A DNA stretch of 21,688 nucleotides from CAVPLU01 sp050012535 (GCA_050012535.1 JBEKGZ010000019.1:1-21688), one strand, 5' to 3'. Shown: positions 1 through 7,654, counted from the first letter of the stretch. Notes: generated by a model from the letters alone, not told the origin. A program made the numbers and translations.

Positions 1-282
1 CATGGGCGACTCATCTTCGGGATACTGCACTTCGGCGCCCATGGATTCTATCTCAATTATAGGATCCGAGTCCACGTACACGGCATCGATCTTGAATCTC
101 CGAGCCATGGCAATCTGGGATTCCACCAACACTTCTGGGTTCTTTGCATACTGAATGAATTTGAAACCCGCATACTTGCCCGCGAAAGTTATGATGAATG
201 GGACTACTGGGATCCTGTCTCCCTTCTGAAGAGCGAGAGCTCGCAGAACCCTCTCTCTGGAATTCATGATCGCATCTCTCAT
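1..282 (-). CDS. Uroporphyrinogen decarboxylase-like protein, N-terminal part (runs off the window)
   Basis: The visible 94 codons run without a stop from ATG at 282 to the window edge, so the C-terminal portion is missing. The opening (NSRERVLRALALQKGDRIPV) is the usual N-terminal signature of the URO-D superfamily, which covers haem-pathway uroporphyrinogen decarboxylase and corrinoid/coenzyme M methyltransferases of the MtaA/CmuA type. The later stretch KIDAVYVDSDP fits the first beta-alpha units of that TIM barrel. A second ATG at 267 gives a start closer to typical family N-termini. A TATA-like box about 35 bases upstream suggests its own promoter, separate from pgk. True haem function cannot be separated from methyltransferase function with this fragment; the methyltransferase-like subfamily is as likely. 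Family assignment is fairly sure, substrate unknown. Confidence 0.75.
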   Translation of the reverse strand, partial: MRDAIMNSRERVLRALALQKGDRIPVVPFIITFAGKYAGFKFIQYAKNPEVLVESQIAMARRFKIDAVYVDSDPIIEIESMGAEVQYPEDESPM

Positions 283-314
283 GCCTTCAAGTCATGAACC
301 CTCGAGTTGATCGT

Positions 315-323
315 CATTAAATG
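315..323 (-). promoter_or_regulatory. TATA-like box for the URO-D-like gene
   Basis: Minus-strand CATTTAATG lies in the 60-base gap downstream of pgk. It would place the transcription start about 25 bases further on, near 290, just before the ATG at 282. Assigned by position and A/T composition only. Confidence 0.4.
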
Positions 324-342
324 CGAAATGCGGTTGCATCTA

Positions 343-1578
343 TCACTTTCCTGTGTAGCGAAGAGCCGAGTCAACGAGGGCTTTCACGCCTGGCAGTTCC
401 TCTCCCGCCAGGAATGCCAGCATTGCTCCGCCTGCAGTGCTAATGTGCGAGAGGCGCCGATCCAGCCCGAGCATAGTTGCATAGCTTCCCATATGTCCTC
501 CGCCTACGACCGTGAAAGCTTCCTGGCTGGCCATGGCTTCGAGAACAGTCTTACTTCCGAGATCGAACCCTTTCTCCTCAAACACACCTAGAGGACCGCT
601 TGAGACAACAGTCTTCGACCCACTGATGATCTTCGCATATTCCTCGGAAGTCTCTCTTCCAATGTCCTTCACCACGGCTCCCGCGAGCCCTTTGCTGACC
701 GGCCGGTCGACACGGCTTCCCCCTTGCTGAGTTGCCAGATCCTTGGGGAGTATGACCTTGCCTTTGTACTCTGAAAGGATCGAACGAGCCTTCTCGAAGA
801 CGGCTGAGGACTTTTCCAATTTACGGTTTTCTGAGTCGCCGAAATCAGTCCCTGATGCACGCAAGAAGACGTTTGCAACAACACCGCCGACGAGTACCTT
901 GTCAGCCTTGCCTGATTGAAGGATGTTATCGATTATCGGGAGTTTGTCGTCGGCCTTTGCTCCACCAATTACGTATACGCTTGGATGTTCAGGACTATGG
1001 TATGCTCTCTTGAGAGCGTTGAGTTCTTCCGCCATTAGCCTCCCTGCAACCGCCTGTACTACTCGTGGGAGACCCACGATTGATGCCTGAGCGCGATGCG
1101 CAGTGGCAAACGCATCATTGACGTAAATGTTAATGACTTTGCTTAGTCGCTGGACCATTATCGTGTTCGACAGAAGCTCAGCAGTTCCTGAGATATTCTC
1201 CTCGGCGCAAAGACGGAGATTGTCCAGCACCAGGATTTCCCCACCCTTCAGAGCTCTGATACTTCTTAGTGCCTCAGGACCGGTCGTGTCCTCCACGAAC
1301 TTGACAGGTCGACTCACGTATCTGCCAAGAAGCTTCGCGTGAGCTTCCAATGTCGTGAAGTCTCCGTCGCCCGGTCGGCCTTGATGAGATCCAACGACGA
1401 CCTTCGCATCCTTGAGCGACTCGAGTGTATCTCTGCACATTCGGATTCGCGTATGGTCGATGATCTGCTTGCTCGAAGGATCGAGCGGACAGTTCACGTC
1501 AACTCTGACAAAAACCGTCTTCCCTTTCATTGACACATCATCTAGAGTTTGGAAGCGGAAATCGGCGTCGTCGCTCAA
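343..1578 (-). CDS. pgk: Phosphoglycerate kinase
   Basis: Encodes 411 residues, normal length for archaeal phosphoglycerate kinase, which interconverts 1,3-bisphosphoglycerate plus ADP and 3-phosphoglycerate plus ATP in cytosolic glycolysis/gluconeogenesis. Family blocks are in order: RVDVNCPL near the N-terminus, DHTRIRM, SHQGRPG (usual SHLGRPKG), NDAFATAHRAQAS, GGAKADDKLPII, VVANVFL, and near the C-terminus GGGHMG followed by ISTAGGAML and the end block LPGVKAL. GGGH instead of bacterial GGGD is seen in archaeal enzymes. The start is TTG at 1578; an internal ATG before KGKTVFVRVDVN would trim 16 residues. It is divergent from the tRNA-Met-like gene at 1683-1795, and a weak TATA-like CTTAAGG at 1621-1627 may serve it. 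Assignment is secure. Confidence 0.97.
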   Translation of the reverse strand: MSDDADFRFQTLDDVSMKGKTVFVRVDVNCPLDPSSKQIIDHTRIRMCRDTLESLKDAKVVVGSHQGRPGDGDFTTLEAHAKLLGRYVSRPVKFVEDTTGPEALRSIRALKGGEILVLDNLRLCAEENISGTAELLSNTIMVQRLSKVINIYVNDAFATAHRAQASIVGLPRVVQAVAGRLMAEELNALKRAYHSPEHPSVYVIGGAKADDKLPIIDNILQSGKADKVLVGGVVANVFLRASGTDFGDSENRKLEKSSAVFEKARSILSEYKGKVILPKDLATQQGGSRVDRPVSKGLAGAVVKDIGRETSEEYAKIISGSKTVVSSGPLGVFEEKGFDLGSKTVLEAMASQEAFTVVGGGHMGSYATMLGLDRRLSHISTAGGAMLAFLAGEELPGVKALVDSALRYTGK

Positions 1579-1714
1579 TTTCGAGTCCTCGATTTGACGG
1601 GCTGTTTCTCAGATGCCTGCCTTAAGTTTGTTCGTAACACATTCCCGATACTGACATCTGAGAAGATGGGCAAGGCTTAATGTACGGATTGGCTCACCGT
1701 ATGCAGAGCGCCAG

Positions 1715-1733
1715 CGAGAGTCAGATTGGCGAA
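1715..1733 (+). other. Putative 19-nt tRNA intron at position 30/31
   Basis: Exon CGCC (1709-1712) pairs with intron GGCG (1728-1731). Three-base bulges AGC (1713-1715) and AAA (1732-1734) flank this helix, and exon GAG (1706-1708) pairs with CTC (1735-1737) outside. Cutting after the second base of each bulge removes exactly the bases that break the anticodon stem. Confidence 0.6.
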
Positions 1734-1748
1734 ACTCATAATCTGGAG

Positions 1749-1764
1749 AGCATAGGGCCCAGAA
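1749..1764 (+). other. Putative 16-nt tRNA intron at position 45/46
   Basis: Exon CTGG (1743-1746) pairs with intron CCAG (1759-1762), with bulges AGA (1747-1749) and AAG (1763-1765). Cutting after the second base of each bulge leaves variable loop AGGTC, the archaeal standard. The outer helix is weak, so this is a relaxed bulge-helix-bulge. Confidence 0.55.
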
Positions 1765-1846
1765 GTCGGGGGTTCGATCCCCCCTCCCGGCACCACCCGT
1801 ATTCATCGTATGGAGCAAGCGATTTTTCGAAGGCTACCAACACGAG

Positions 1847-1924
1847 TTATTTGGTTTCGAGCACCTTGACTTTGCCATCTTTTAGCCCGATGTAGACGCG
1901 ATCTGTTAGGTCAAGGAAGAGCCC
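1847..1924 (-). pseudogene. rpiA: Detached C-terminal end of ribose-5-phosphate isomerase A
   Basis: In a different frame from the upstream rpiA reading frame, this stretch encodes GLFLDLTDRVYIGLKD followed by nine more residues (25 in total) and a TAA stop. This matches the normal RpiA C-terminus (family pattern: GLF, a few residues, DRVxxG, then a final strand). Roughly 20 residues expected between the conserved DFG and GLF are absent, and the junction near 1924-1929 shifts the frame. It is either a real deletion or a sequence/assembly error. Confidence 0.75.
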
Positions 1925-2484
1925 GGACCAAAATCCACGTCAATCACGAAGTTACCGTTGTCTGTCATGACTGGGCTCGATTCTCTGCTGCGCCTGAGTT
2001 CTGGCTTTCCGCCCAACTCAGCGAGTCTCACCATGACTAGTCTTTGTGCGAAGGGGATCACTTCCACGGGAACGGCCTGACCGCTACCGAGCATAGGAGC
2101 TATTTTCCTCTCGTCAACCACTATTATCAGCTTCTTCGTCGCGCAGTCTACAATCTTCTCCCTCGTCAGCGCGGCGCCTCCCCCCTTTATGAGATCCAGC
2201 GTTTCTGTTTCCACTTGATCAGCCCCGTCCAGTACCAAATCAATCTGTGAGACATCGTTGGGGCTCACAATAGTGAGTCCAGTCTTGGCGATTGCTGCTT
2301 CGATCTGCTGAGACGTAGGGATCAGTTTCAGTTCGAGACCTTTCGCTTTTACTAGATTTGCGAGTTCAGGGATCAGAAGTTCGAGGGTAGTTCCGCTTCC
2401 TATCCCCACAATGTGTACGTCTCGAACTTCTTCAAGCGCCTTTGCGATTGCTGCCTTCTTAGCTGCCTCGACCCAGCTCAACAA
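1906..2484 (-). CDS. rpiA: Ribose-5-phosphate isomerase A, frameshifted near the C-terminus
   Basis: RpiA interconverts ribose 5-phosphate and ribulose 5-phosphate in the cytosol. Family blocks are clear: VGIGSGTT (phosphate loop), PTSQQIEAAI, DLVLDGADQVE (catalytic Asp region), LIKGGGAALTREKIV (active-site Lys block) and VDERK. The reading frame is 192 residues, against about 225-235 for the family. After TDNGNFVIDVDFGP it reads a short unrelated tail (GSSLT) and stops, while the true C-terminal residues continue in another frame (1847-1924). The start is TTG, directly after the TAA of the upstream coiled-coil gene, so the two are probably co-transcribed and translationally coupled. The catalytic residues are present, but the missing segment would disturb the C-terminal fold. 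Confidence 0.93.
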   Translation of the reverse strand: MLSWVEAAKKAAIAKALEEVRDVHIVGIGSGTTLELLIPELANLVKAKGLELKLIPTSQQIEAAIAKTGLTIVSPNDVSQIDLVLDGADQVETETLDLIKGGGAALTREKIVDCATKKLIIVVDERKIAPMLGSGQAVPVEVIPFAQRLVMVRLAELGGKPELRRSRESSPVMTDNGNFVIDVDFGPGSSLT

Positions 2485-3114
2485 TTAGCCCTCTGATTCT
2501 ATCTGTTCAAGTCTCTCCATGGCCTTTAGGACCTCTTCCTTGATGGCCTCGATCTTCTTTTCGGTCCTTGCCTTAGCTTCTTGCAGTCCTGCTCCCGAGA
2601 CTTTGAGGCCAGACTGAGGCACAATCTCTGCCTTCCCGTCTGGTGTGGGGACCTGATCGCTTTTGGATTGAGTGGCAATAGAAGGTGCAAACGTGGCACC
2701 TGACCGCAGATCTGCAAGCTTCTTCTCTATCTCCGAAATCTTCGTGCGGTAACTGAGCAAGAGCTCCTTCTTTGCTGATTCCAGGTCGAATGTGTCCACG
2801 ATTCGCTGATGTTCAGAAATTCGTGACTCGAGCGCTTTCAAGTCCGAGGAATACTTGTCGAGAAGGCGATCACGTTCGTCGCGGGTTATGATCCTCTGTA
2901 TCTCTGATTCGTAGATGGTGGTGAGCGCGGTTCCAATAATGTCTCGCTCCAGTTTTAGGACCTTCAGAATCTCGCGAGAATGGGATGCGTCGGACTCCGT
3001 GACCGAATTTTCAATCTCGACGTTAGGCACCACGGCTTCGTCTGGTGCATTCTGCCTTGGCTTCTTCCTCCAAAAGACCAGAGAGACGAGGAAGGGAAGA
3101 AGTCGCGGCAGCAT
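2485..3114 (-). CDS. Membrane-anchored coiled-coil protein, function unknown
   Basis: Starting at ATG 3114 this is 209 residues. The N-terminus is hydrophobic (LPRLLPFLVSLVFW) followed by basic residues, giving a short membrane anchor. The middle is rich in Glu, Lys, Arg and Leu with heptad-like spacing (about residues 55-125), then a Pro/Ser/Thr linker, then a second charged helix at the end (KIEAIKEEVLKAMERLEQIE). No enzyme motif is visible. A longer reading frame starts at 3240, but a TATA-like box at 3168-3175 lies inside that extension and fits a start at 3114. It sits directly before rpiA with no gap. No family is recognised; coiled-coil anchor or scaffold is as far as the sequence goes. 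Confidence 0.7.
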   Translation of the reverse strand: MLPRLLPFLVSLVFWRKKPRQNAPDEAVVPNVEIENSVTESDASHSREILKVLKLERDIIGTALTTIYESEIQRIITRDERDRLLDKYSSDLKALESRISEHQRIVDTFDLESAKKELLLSYRTKISEIEKKLADLRSGATFAPSIATQSKSDQVPTPDGKAEIVPQSGLKVSGAGLQEAKARTEKKIEAIKEEVLKAMERLEQIESEG

Positions 3115-3167
3115 CGAGCTGGTCACGAATCGCCCTCTTCTGAGACGCTTATCAGAATGGGGTGACG

Positions 3168-3175
3168 TTATAAAT
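3168..3175 (-). promoter_or_regulatory. TATA-like box for the coiled-coil/rpiA pair
   Basis: Minus-strand ATTTATAA is a strong archaeal TATA match. Transcription would start near 3145, giving a leader of about 30 bases before ATG 3114. On the plus strand the same site reads TTATAAAT and could also serve copA with a long leader. Confidence 0.55.
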
Positions 3176-3371
3176 GCGCTTGCTGTGCAGATGGGCATCT
3201 GCTTCCTATCACTGGGCAAATCCTTACGGATTGTCAACATTCGGTCGGAATATCTTGGGAAAGCAGATCGGTCACCCCTTTATCTCCAGGCGCGGTCTTC
3301 CCGATATTGATCGATTTGCAGACACACCAAGCGAGGCAGCCCCGGTAAGCCGGAGGGGACTGAGCAATCAG

Positions 3372-5438
3372 ATGAAAGACCCCATATGCGGAATGTACGT
3401 CGACGAACATACAGCGAAGATAAAGAAGACCATCAGAGGCACGACATACTACTTCTGCAGTGAGAGTTGCCTCAGGCAATTCGAGAAACCTGAGGTCGAA
3501 TTGCGTAGGCTCAAGACCCTCGTGTCGATAGGAGTAATCCTGACCCTTCCTACCATGATATTGACCTATATCCCAGCCCTCCCGCAAACACTGAACAACT
3601 ATCTTCTGCTTCTGTTGAGCGCCCCTGTGCAGTTCGGCGTGGGCCTCCGATTCTATAGAGGAATGCATGATGCGCTGAGGAACCGCATGGGAAACATGGA
3701 CACGCTCATAGCGATAGGAACGACCGCAGCATGGATCTACAGCTTCATCGTGACTGTGCAGCCTTCAGCATTCCCTTCGAATGCAGTGTATTTCGACACA
3801 TCTGTCTTGATCATAACGCTCGTCTTGCTGGGGAATACGCTTGAGTATATGAGCAAAGGCAAGGCTTCCGAAGCTGTAAGGAAGCTGCTGGATCTTCAGT
3901 CTAGGACTGCACGAATTGTACGCGATGGCAATGAGATAGACGTTCCCGTTGAGGAAGTGCAGGTTGGCGAGAGAGTACCCGTTGACGGAGTAGTGCTTGA
4001 GGGCCACACATCGATCGACCAGTCAATGATCACAGGGGAGAGCATGCCAATCGAGAAGAAAGTTGCTGACCAAGTGATTGGAGGCACCATCAACAAGACC
4101 GGTTTCGTGCGAGCCAGAGCAGAGAAGGTCGGAACAGACACTGTTCTCTCTAAGATCGTCCAACTCGTGGAGGAGGCACAAATGGCAAGAGCCCCAATCC
4201 AAAGACTGGCTGACAGGATTTCCGGGTACTTCGTGCCCGCGGTGTTGATGATTGCCACCATTTCAGCGCTGGCTTGGTACTTCGTCGGGCATATTGGATT
4301 GAATTTCGCCATGCTGGCCTTCGTCTCGGTCGTGATAATAGCTTGCCCCTGTGCGCTAGGGATTGCGACCCCTGCAGCTGTCATGGTTGGAACCGCCAAA
4401 GGAGCAGAACAAGGCATACTGATCAAGGGCGGCGAACATCTCGAATCCGCACAGAAAGTGGACACGGTCGTATTCGATAAGACCGGGACTCTGACACGAG
4501 GTGAACCTACTGTTACTGACATCGTTGCCTTCCGAGGATTTCAGAAGGAAGACGTGCTGCGATATGCAGCGGTGGCTGAGAGGAGGTCAGAACACTCGCT
4601 GGGCGAAGCGGTTCGGTCCGAAGCCCGTCGGATGGGGTTGCAGTTTTCTGAACCTGAATCGTTCGAAGCAGTTCCGGGAATGGGGGTTAGGTGCCGTTAT
4701 GATGGGCACGATATCACGTTTGGGAACACGACACTCATGTCCGACTCCGGCGATACCTTGTCTGTCGAGGCTGAGAGACAGATCTCGACTCTTGAAGAAC
4801 AGGGCAAGACGGCGATGATTCTCTCAGTCGACAAGAGCATCGTTGGCTTGATCGGGGTTGCGGATACTATCAAAGAACACTCAGCCCAGGCGGTCAAGCA
4901 ACTCAAGGAAATGGGTATTCAAGTCATCATGGTGACTGGTGATAACGACAAAACGGCCCGTGCGATCGGGGAAAAACTCGGAATTGAACGAGTGCTTTCA
5001 GAGGTACTCCCCCATCAGAAAGAACGAGTCGTCAGAGAGATTCAACACGAGGGTAGGCGCGTCGCTATGGTAGGTGATGGAGTGAACGATGCCCCCGCAT
5101 TAGCCGCAGCTGATGTTGGGATCGCGATCGGAAGCGGGACTGATGTGGCAGTTGAGACCGGTGGAATAGTCCTAATCCGAGACGATCCGAGAGACGTTGT
5201 CACCGCGATCCAGCTGAGCAAGCGGACAATGCAGAAGATCAAACAGAATCTCTTCTGGGCTTTCGCGTATAATGCTATCCTGATACCTGTCGCAGCGGGA
5301 GCGCTCGTTCCATTTCTGGGCGCGGGAATGTACGATTACCTTCCATTTCTTGCAGCGGGAGCGATGGCATTCAGCTCGGTTACCGTGGTTGGCAACTCCC
5401 TTCTCCTTTCGCGCTTCAACCCTGTGACGAATACCTAG
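3372..5438 (+). CDS. copA: Copper-exporting P1B-type ATPase with N-terminal YHS/TRASH metal domain
   Basis: The product is 688 residues from ATG 3372, chosen because MKDPICGM opens a YHS/TRASH domain (Cys6, Cys29, Cys33); an upstream in-frame start at 3174 would add 66 unlikely residues. It pumps monovalent copper (possibly silver) out across the membrane using ATP. Visible motifs: TGES (actuator, 221-224), CPC in the ion path (325-327), DKTGT with phosphorylated Asp369, GDGVNDAP hinge, YN in TM7 and MAFSS in TM8, the P1B-1 (Cu+) set. There is no HMA domain. Two oddities: the HP motif reads His408-Ser409, and the actuator goes straight from VGE to RVPVDG (199-206), lacking about eight residues (usual pattern GDxxxVRPGE). 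It is convergent with the Lrp-TRASH gene, its probable regulator. Confidence 0.95.
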   Translation: MKDPICGMYVDEHTAKIKKTIRGTTYYFCSESCLRQFEKPEVELRRLKTLVSIGVILTLPTMILTYIPALPQTLNNYLLLLLSAPVQFGVGLRFYRGMHDALRNRMGNMDTLIAIGTTAAWIYSFIVTVQPSAFPSNAVYFDTSVLIITLVLLGNTLEYMSKGKASEAVRKLLDLQSRTARIVRDGNEIDVPVEEVQVGERVPVDGVVLEGHTSIDQSMITGESMPIEKKVADQVIGGTINKTGFVRARAEKVGTDTVLSKIVQLVEEAQMARAPIQRLADRISGYFVPAVLMIATISALAWYFVGHIGLNFAMLAFVSVVIIACPCALGIATPAAVMVGTAKGAEQGILIKGGEHLESAQKVDTVVFDKTGTLTRGEPTVTDIVAFRGFQKEDVLRYAAVAERRSEHSLGEAVRSEARRMGLQFSEPESFEAVPGMGVRCRYDGHDITFGNTTLMSDSGDTLSVEAERQISTLEEQGKTAMILSVDKSIVGLIGVADTIKEHSAQAVKQLKEMGIQVIMVTGDNDKTARAIGEKLGIERVLSEVLPHQKERVVREIQHEGRRVAMVGDGVNDAPALAAADVGIAIGSGTDVAVETGGIVLIRDDPRDVVTAIQLSKRTMQKIKQNLFWAFAYNAILIPVAAGALVPFLGAGMYDYLPFLAAGAMAFSSVTVVGNSLLLSRFNPVTNT

Positions 5439-5478
5439 CGTCCTTGCGAGACTAGCATACGCCGGGTTCTTGAGCAGT

Positions 5479-6111
5479 CTAGTCCTTGCGTTCCAGCGAG
5501 AGCTTCGTGATTTTTCCGCCGTATCTCTCCTTGTATTCAGTCAGGCATGGTTTGCAGCAGAAGTATCGGTTTCGATCTCCGACGAGAAGCGTGACTGGGT
5601 CACCATGAATCTCCTGCCCACACGTATCACAAGTGAGCCTGACGAACTGACCCGGTCGGACGGCAACGTTCGGTTCATCCTTCACGACACGTGCTACCAC
5701 ATTGTAGGTGAGAGATGACACATTCGGTATCGACGAGATCGTCGACGACAAGAGCGTTTGAAGTTGATCCAGGCTGGCCGTAAACACGGTGAAGAGCACG
5801 TTGTGCTCGCCGGTCATTCCATAGACATTGCGAATCTCCGGAACCTTTGCCAGAGCGGTCAGGACTTCATCGGTCTTTCCAGGCTCCACCTTCGCCGTCG
5901 CTACCGCGAAGAGGCCATTCATTATCTTAGAAGCATCAATTATGGGCGCGATCTTCCTGATGAAACCCATGTCGAGCATCTTCTTAAGTCGACTCTCAAC
6001 GGTGGGCGTGCTCACGCCTGCTGTGCGGGCGATATCCCTGAGCGAACGCCTACCATCTTCCTCAAGCGCAGTGAGAATATGATAATCAGTATCATCGATT
6101 CGATTTGTCAA
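5479..6111 (-). CDS. Lrp/AsnC-family regulator with C-terminal TRASH metal-sensing domain
   Basis: The 210-residue protein has an N-terminal helix-turn-helix (about 4-52, with DIARTAGVSTPTVESRLKKM as recognition region), an AsnC-type ligand/oligomer domain (about 60-145, VYGMTGEHNVLF) and a C-terminal TRASH domain with Cys161, Cys164, Cys185/186 and Cys189. Lrp-TRASH proteins such as Sulfolobus CopT/CopR and a Halobacterium homologue respond to copper and control copper ATPases. Its stop is 40 bases from the end of the copper ATPase gene on the opposite strand, which supports that role by context. The start is TTG at 6111; an ATG at 6118 is out of frame. Copper is inferred from neighbour and family; other soft metals remain possible. 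Confidence 0.93.
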   Translation of the reverse strand: MTNRIDDTDYHILTALEEDGRRSLRDIARTAGVSTPTVESRLKKMLDMGFIRKIAPIIDASKIMNGLFAVATAKVEPGKTDEVLTALAKVPEIRNVYGMTGEHNVLFTVFTASLDQLQTLLSSTISSIPNVSSLTYNVVARVVKDEPNVAVRPGQFVRLTCDTCGQEIHGDPVTLLVGDRNRYFCCKPCLTEYKERYGGKITKLSLERKD

Positions 6112-6142
6112 GTCTCATGCCCGACTATCCTGAGCGCTGGTA

Positions 6143-6152
6143 GCATTAAAAG
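6143..6152 (-). promoter_or_regulatory. TATA-like box for the Lrp-TRASH regulator
   Basis: Minus-strand CTTTTAATGC. A start about 25 bases downstream falls near 6120, giving a very short leader before TTG 6111. Confidence 0.5.
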
Positions 6153-6229
6153 AGTTCTTGGAATCTGCCCAGTAGCCATAATATCCTGCTTTCCGACGCT
6201 TCGCAAGAATCAGGGCTGAAGACCATATT

Positions 6230-7033
6230 CTAGAGCCCCCATGGACCATGCTGAGGTACGACGATCACAATCGCTGAGCTCAGGAAGATCACTACTAGCA
6301 CGACAAGAGCAGCGAAGTAATAGTCGAACCTATGCATTTCCACGTCTCTAAGGTAGGTCTTCTTCGCTTTCGATGAGAACCCGCGGGCCTCTAGAGCGAT
6401 TGACCTTCTGTAGGCCTCCTCGATTGCCCCCATGAGGACAGGCGTAATGAGTGGAACATACGCTTTCAGTCTTTGAAGCACGCCGACGTTCTCAAGTCTG
6501 AGTCCTCTGGACATTTGGGCCTGTTTCACGGCCTGCAGTCTTGACTCTATCGTCGGAACGATTTGCAAGGTTGAGAATAGAGGATATGCTATTCTCAGGG
6601 GCAGCCCCAGCTTCTGCATCGACGCCATGAGATCCCCCGGATGGGTCGTCAGAGTAAGCAGATATCCTCCTCCAAAGACCGCGAGAAGACGCGCCAACAG
6701 AACGCCCGCGAAGACTAGCCCCTCCCGCTTGAAGTAAAGCCATGGAAGTATGAATAGGACGGGTGTCTTTCCAGCTGGATTGAACAGTCCCTGGATAAGG
6801 AAAACTGGTATGAACACTGGAAGTATCACCTTAGTCAGATTCTTGATGTACAGCGATGATACTTTTGCCGCCAAGGAAAGAACGACGGTAATCGAGAACA
6901 TTGCAAGACAAACTAGGATACTACTTGTAACAATCGCTGGAAGCGCGACTGCAATCCACATAGCGGCCTTGGTTCTCGGGTCAAGTCGGTGAATGGGTGA
7001 AAAACCGGGAACAAAGGAAATCCGAATGGACAC
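6230..7033 (-). CDS. ecfT: ECF transporter transmembrane T component
   Basis: The 267-residue integral membrane protein is the coupling subunit of an energy-coupling-factor vitamin/nutrient importer; it links the ATPase pair to the substrate-binding S component. The two family coupling-helix motifs are present: SRG at about 175-177 (QMSRGL) and EARGF at 215-219. Hydrophobic segments lie at about 24-55, 65-85, 105-128 and 240-260. The start is GTG, 12 bases after the stop of the S component, in a four-gene run A-A-S-T that all reads minus. Family assignment is secure; the imported molecule is not shown by this subunit. Confidence 0.93.
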   Translation of the reverse strand: MSIRISFVPGFSPIHRLDPRTKAAMWIAVALPAIVTSSILVCLAMFSITVVLSLAAKVSSLYIKNLTKVILPVFIPVFLIQGLFNPAGKTPVLFILPWLYFKREGLVFAGVLLARLLAVFGGGYLLTLTTHPGDLMASMQKLGLPLRIAYPLFSTLQIVPTIESRLQAVKQAQMSRGLRLENVGVLQRLKAYVPLITPVLMGAIEEAYRRSIALEARGFSSKAKKTYLRDVEMHRFDYYFAALVVLVVIFLSSAIVIVVPQHGPWGL

Positions 7034-7045
7034 CAGTAACCTGTC

Positions 7046-7654
7046 CTATCGCCTCATCGTCTTGATGAAATGAGGGGGCACTCTCGTGTAGATCAACCAT
7101 GCGATAAAGAACGTTATGATCTTGTCCGCGATGTCCGAGATAAACTCCGCCGCCATTGAAGCTGGGAAGACCTGCCATCCACCGGCCATGAAGCCTGCAA
7201 AGATAGCGTCAACCCATGCCTTGCCTGTAGATCCTCCCCAGAGGGACACGTTAAGGGGTGTTGAAGTTAGCGTTGCCACGACGGCAAGCACAATGCCGAT
7301 AGCAAGAATTCTTCCTACCTGCGAGGCGTTTGTTTCTTTCCTAACAAGCCCCAGCAACGCGCAGACGCCAGCAATGAACCCAATCGCAGCATTGACAATC
7401 GCATAAGGTAGAGCAAATGGGTCGAAAGTAACCCACTTGAAGATGTTCGTCAAGGCTCCGACGACCAACCCGTTGAAGGGACCAATGATTATCCCTGCGA
7501 GCATTGAACCCAGTGTGTCCGCCCAGATCGGCGTTCCAGCGGCCAAGTAAGAGGAGGCGATGTTGATGCCGATCATTAATGGGATCATGGCGATTCCGAA
7601 CGTGGAAAACTCTATTTTCCATCTAGAGGGCTTCGCTTCTGTCATTCCTGTCAC
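7046..7654 (-). CDS. ECF transporter substrate-binding S component
   Basis: The 202-residue protein has about six hydrophobic segments and the typical ECF S-component look: an N-terminal helix with small residues (GINIASSYLA), then PIWADTLGSMLAGIIIGP, ALTNIFKW, and a conserved-looking PYAIVNAAIGFIAG. It would bind the substrate and dock on the T component. The start is GTG at 7654, or ATG at 7645. A TATA-like box at 7680-7690 suggests it can be transcribed with the T gene apart from the ATPases. Substrate cannot be read from sequence. The divergent uridine-phosphorylase-like gene next to the operon and a PfkB kinase nearby point to a nucleoside or pentose, which is inference only. Confidence 0.85.
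   Translation of the reverse strand: MTGMTEAKPSRWKIEFSTFGIAMIPLMIGINIASSYLAAGTPIWADTLGSMLAGIIIGPFNGLVVGALTNIFKWVTFDPFALPYAIVNAAIGFIAGVCALLGLVRKETNASQVGRILAIGIVLAVVATLTSTPLNVSLWGGSTGKAWVDAIFAGFMAGGWQVFPASMAAEFISDIADKIITFFIAWLIYTRVPPHFIKTMRR

Larger units (their letters stand above)
1683..1795 (+). tRNA. tRNA-Met(CAT)-like gene with two small introns; 5' part unresolved
   Basis: The 3' half is clear: T-arm GGGGG/TTCGATC/CCCCC (1768-1784), acceptor strand TCCCGGC (1785-1791), discriminator A, encoded CCA (1793-1795). The anticodon loop CTCATAA (1735-1741) carries CAT. Removing 1715-1733 and 1749-1764 joins CCAG to A and gives a perfect anticodon stem CCAGA/TCTGG and the standard variable loop AGGTC. 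Both junctions lie in bulge-helix-bulge-like structures. The D stem GCTC/GAGC (1692-1695, 1706-1709) exists, but its loop lacks the usual GG. The 5' acceptor strand does not match: GCCGGGA is expected and TACGGAT is seen. A TACGG/CCGTA pairing (1683-1687, 1697-1701) might mark a third intron. It could be a split gene, a multi-intron gene, or a decayed copy. By sequence it resembles elongator tRNA-Met rather than initiator. Confidence 0.6.

Noticed and set aside
1654..1668. Small hairpin with a GAGA loop (CATCT/AGATG) upstream of the tRNA-Met-like gene
   Set aside because: Only five base pairs and no T-tract; could not be tied to a terminator, promoter or intron.
1609..1818. Minus-strand 69-codon reading frame
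   Set aside because: It is the antisense of the tRNA-Met-like gene; it reads the familiar false peptide produced opposite a tRNA T-arm.
3115..3240. N-terminal extension of the coiled-coil gene
   Set aside because: It contains the TATA-like box at 3168-3175 and looks non-coding; ATG 3114 starts directly with the membrane anchor.
3174..3371. 66-residue N-terminal extension of the copper ATPase
   Set aside because: It has no metal-binding or membrane features, overlaps the divergent promoter, and the YHS domain begins exactly at ATG 3372.
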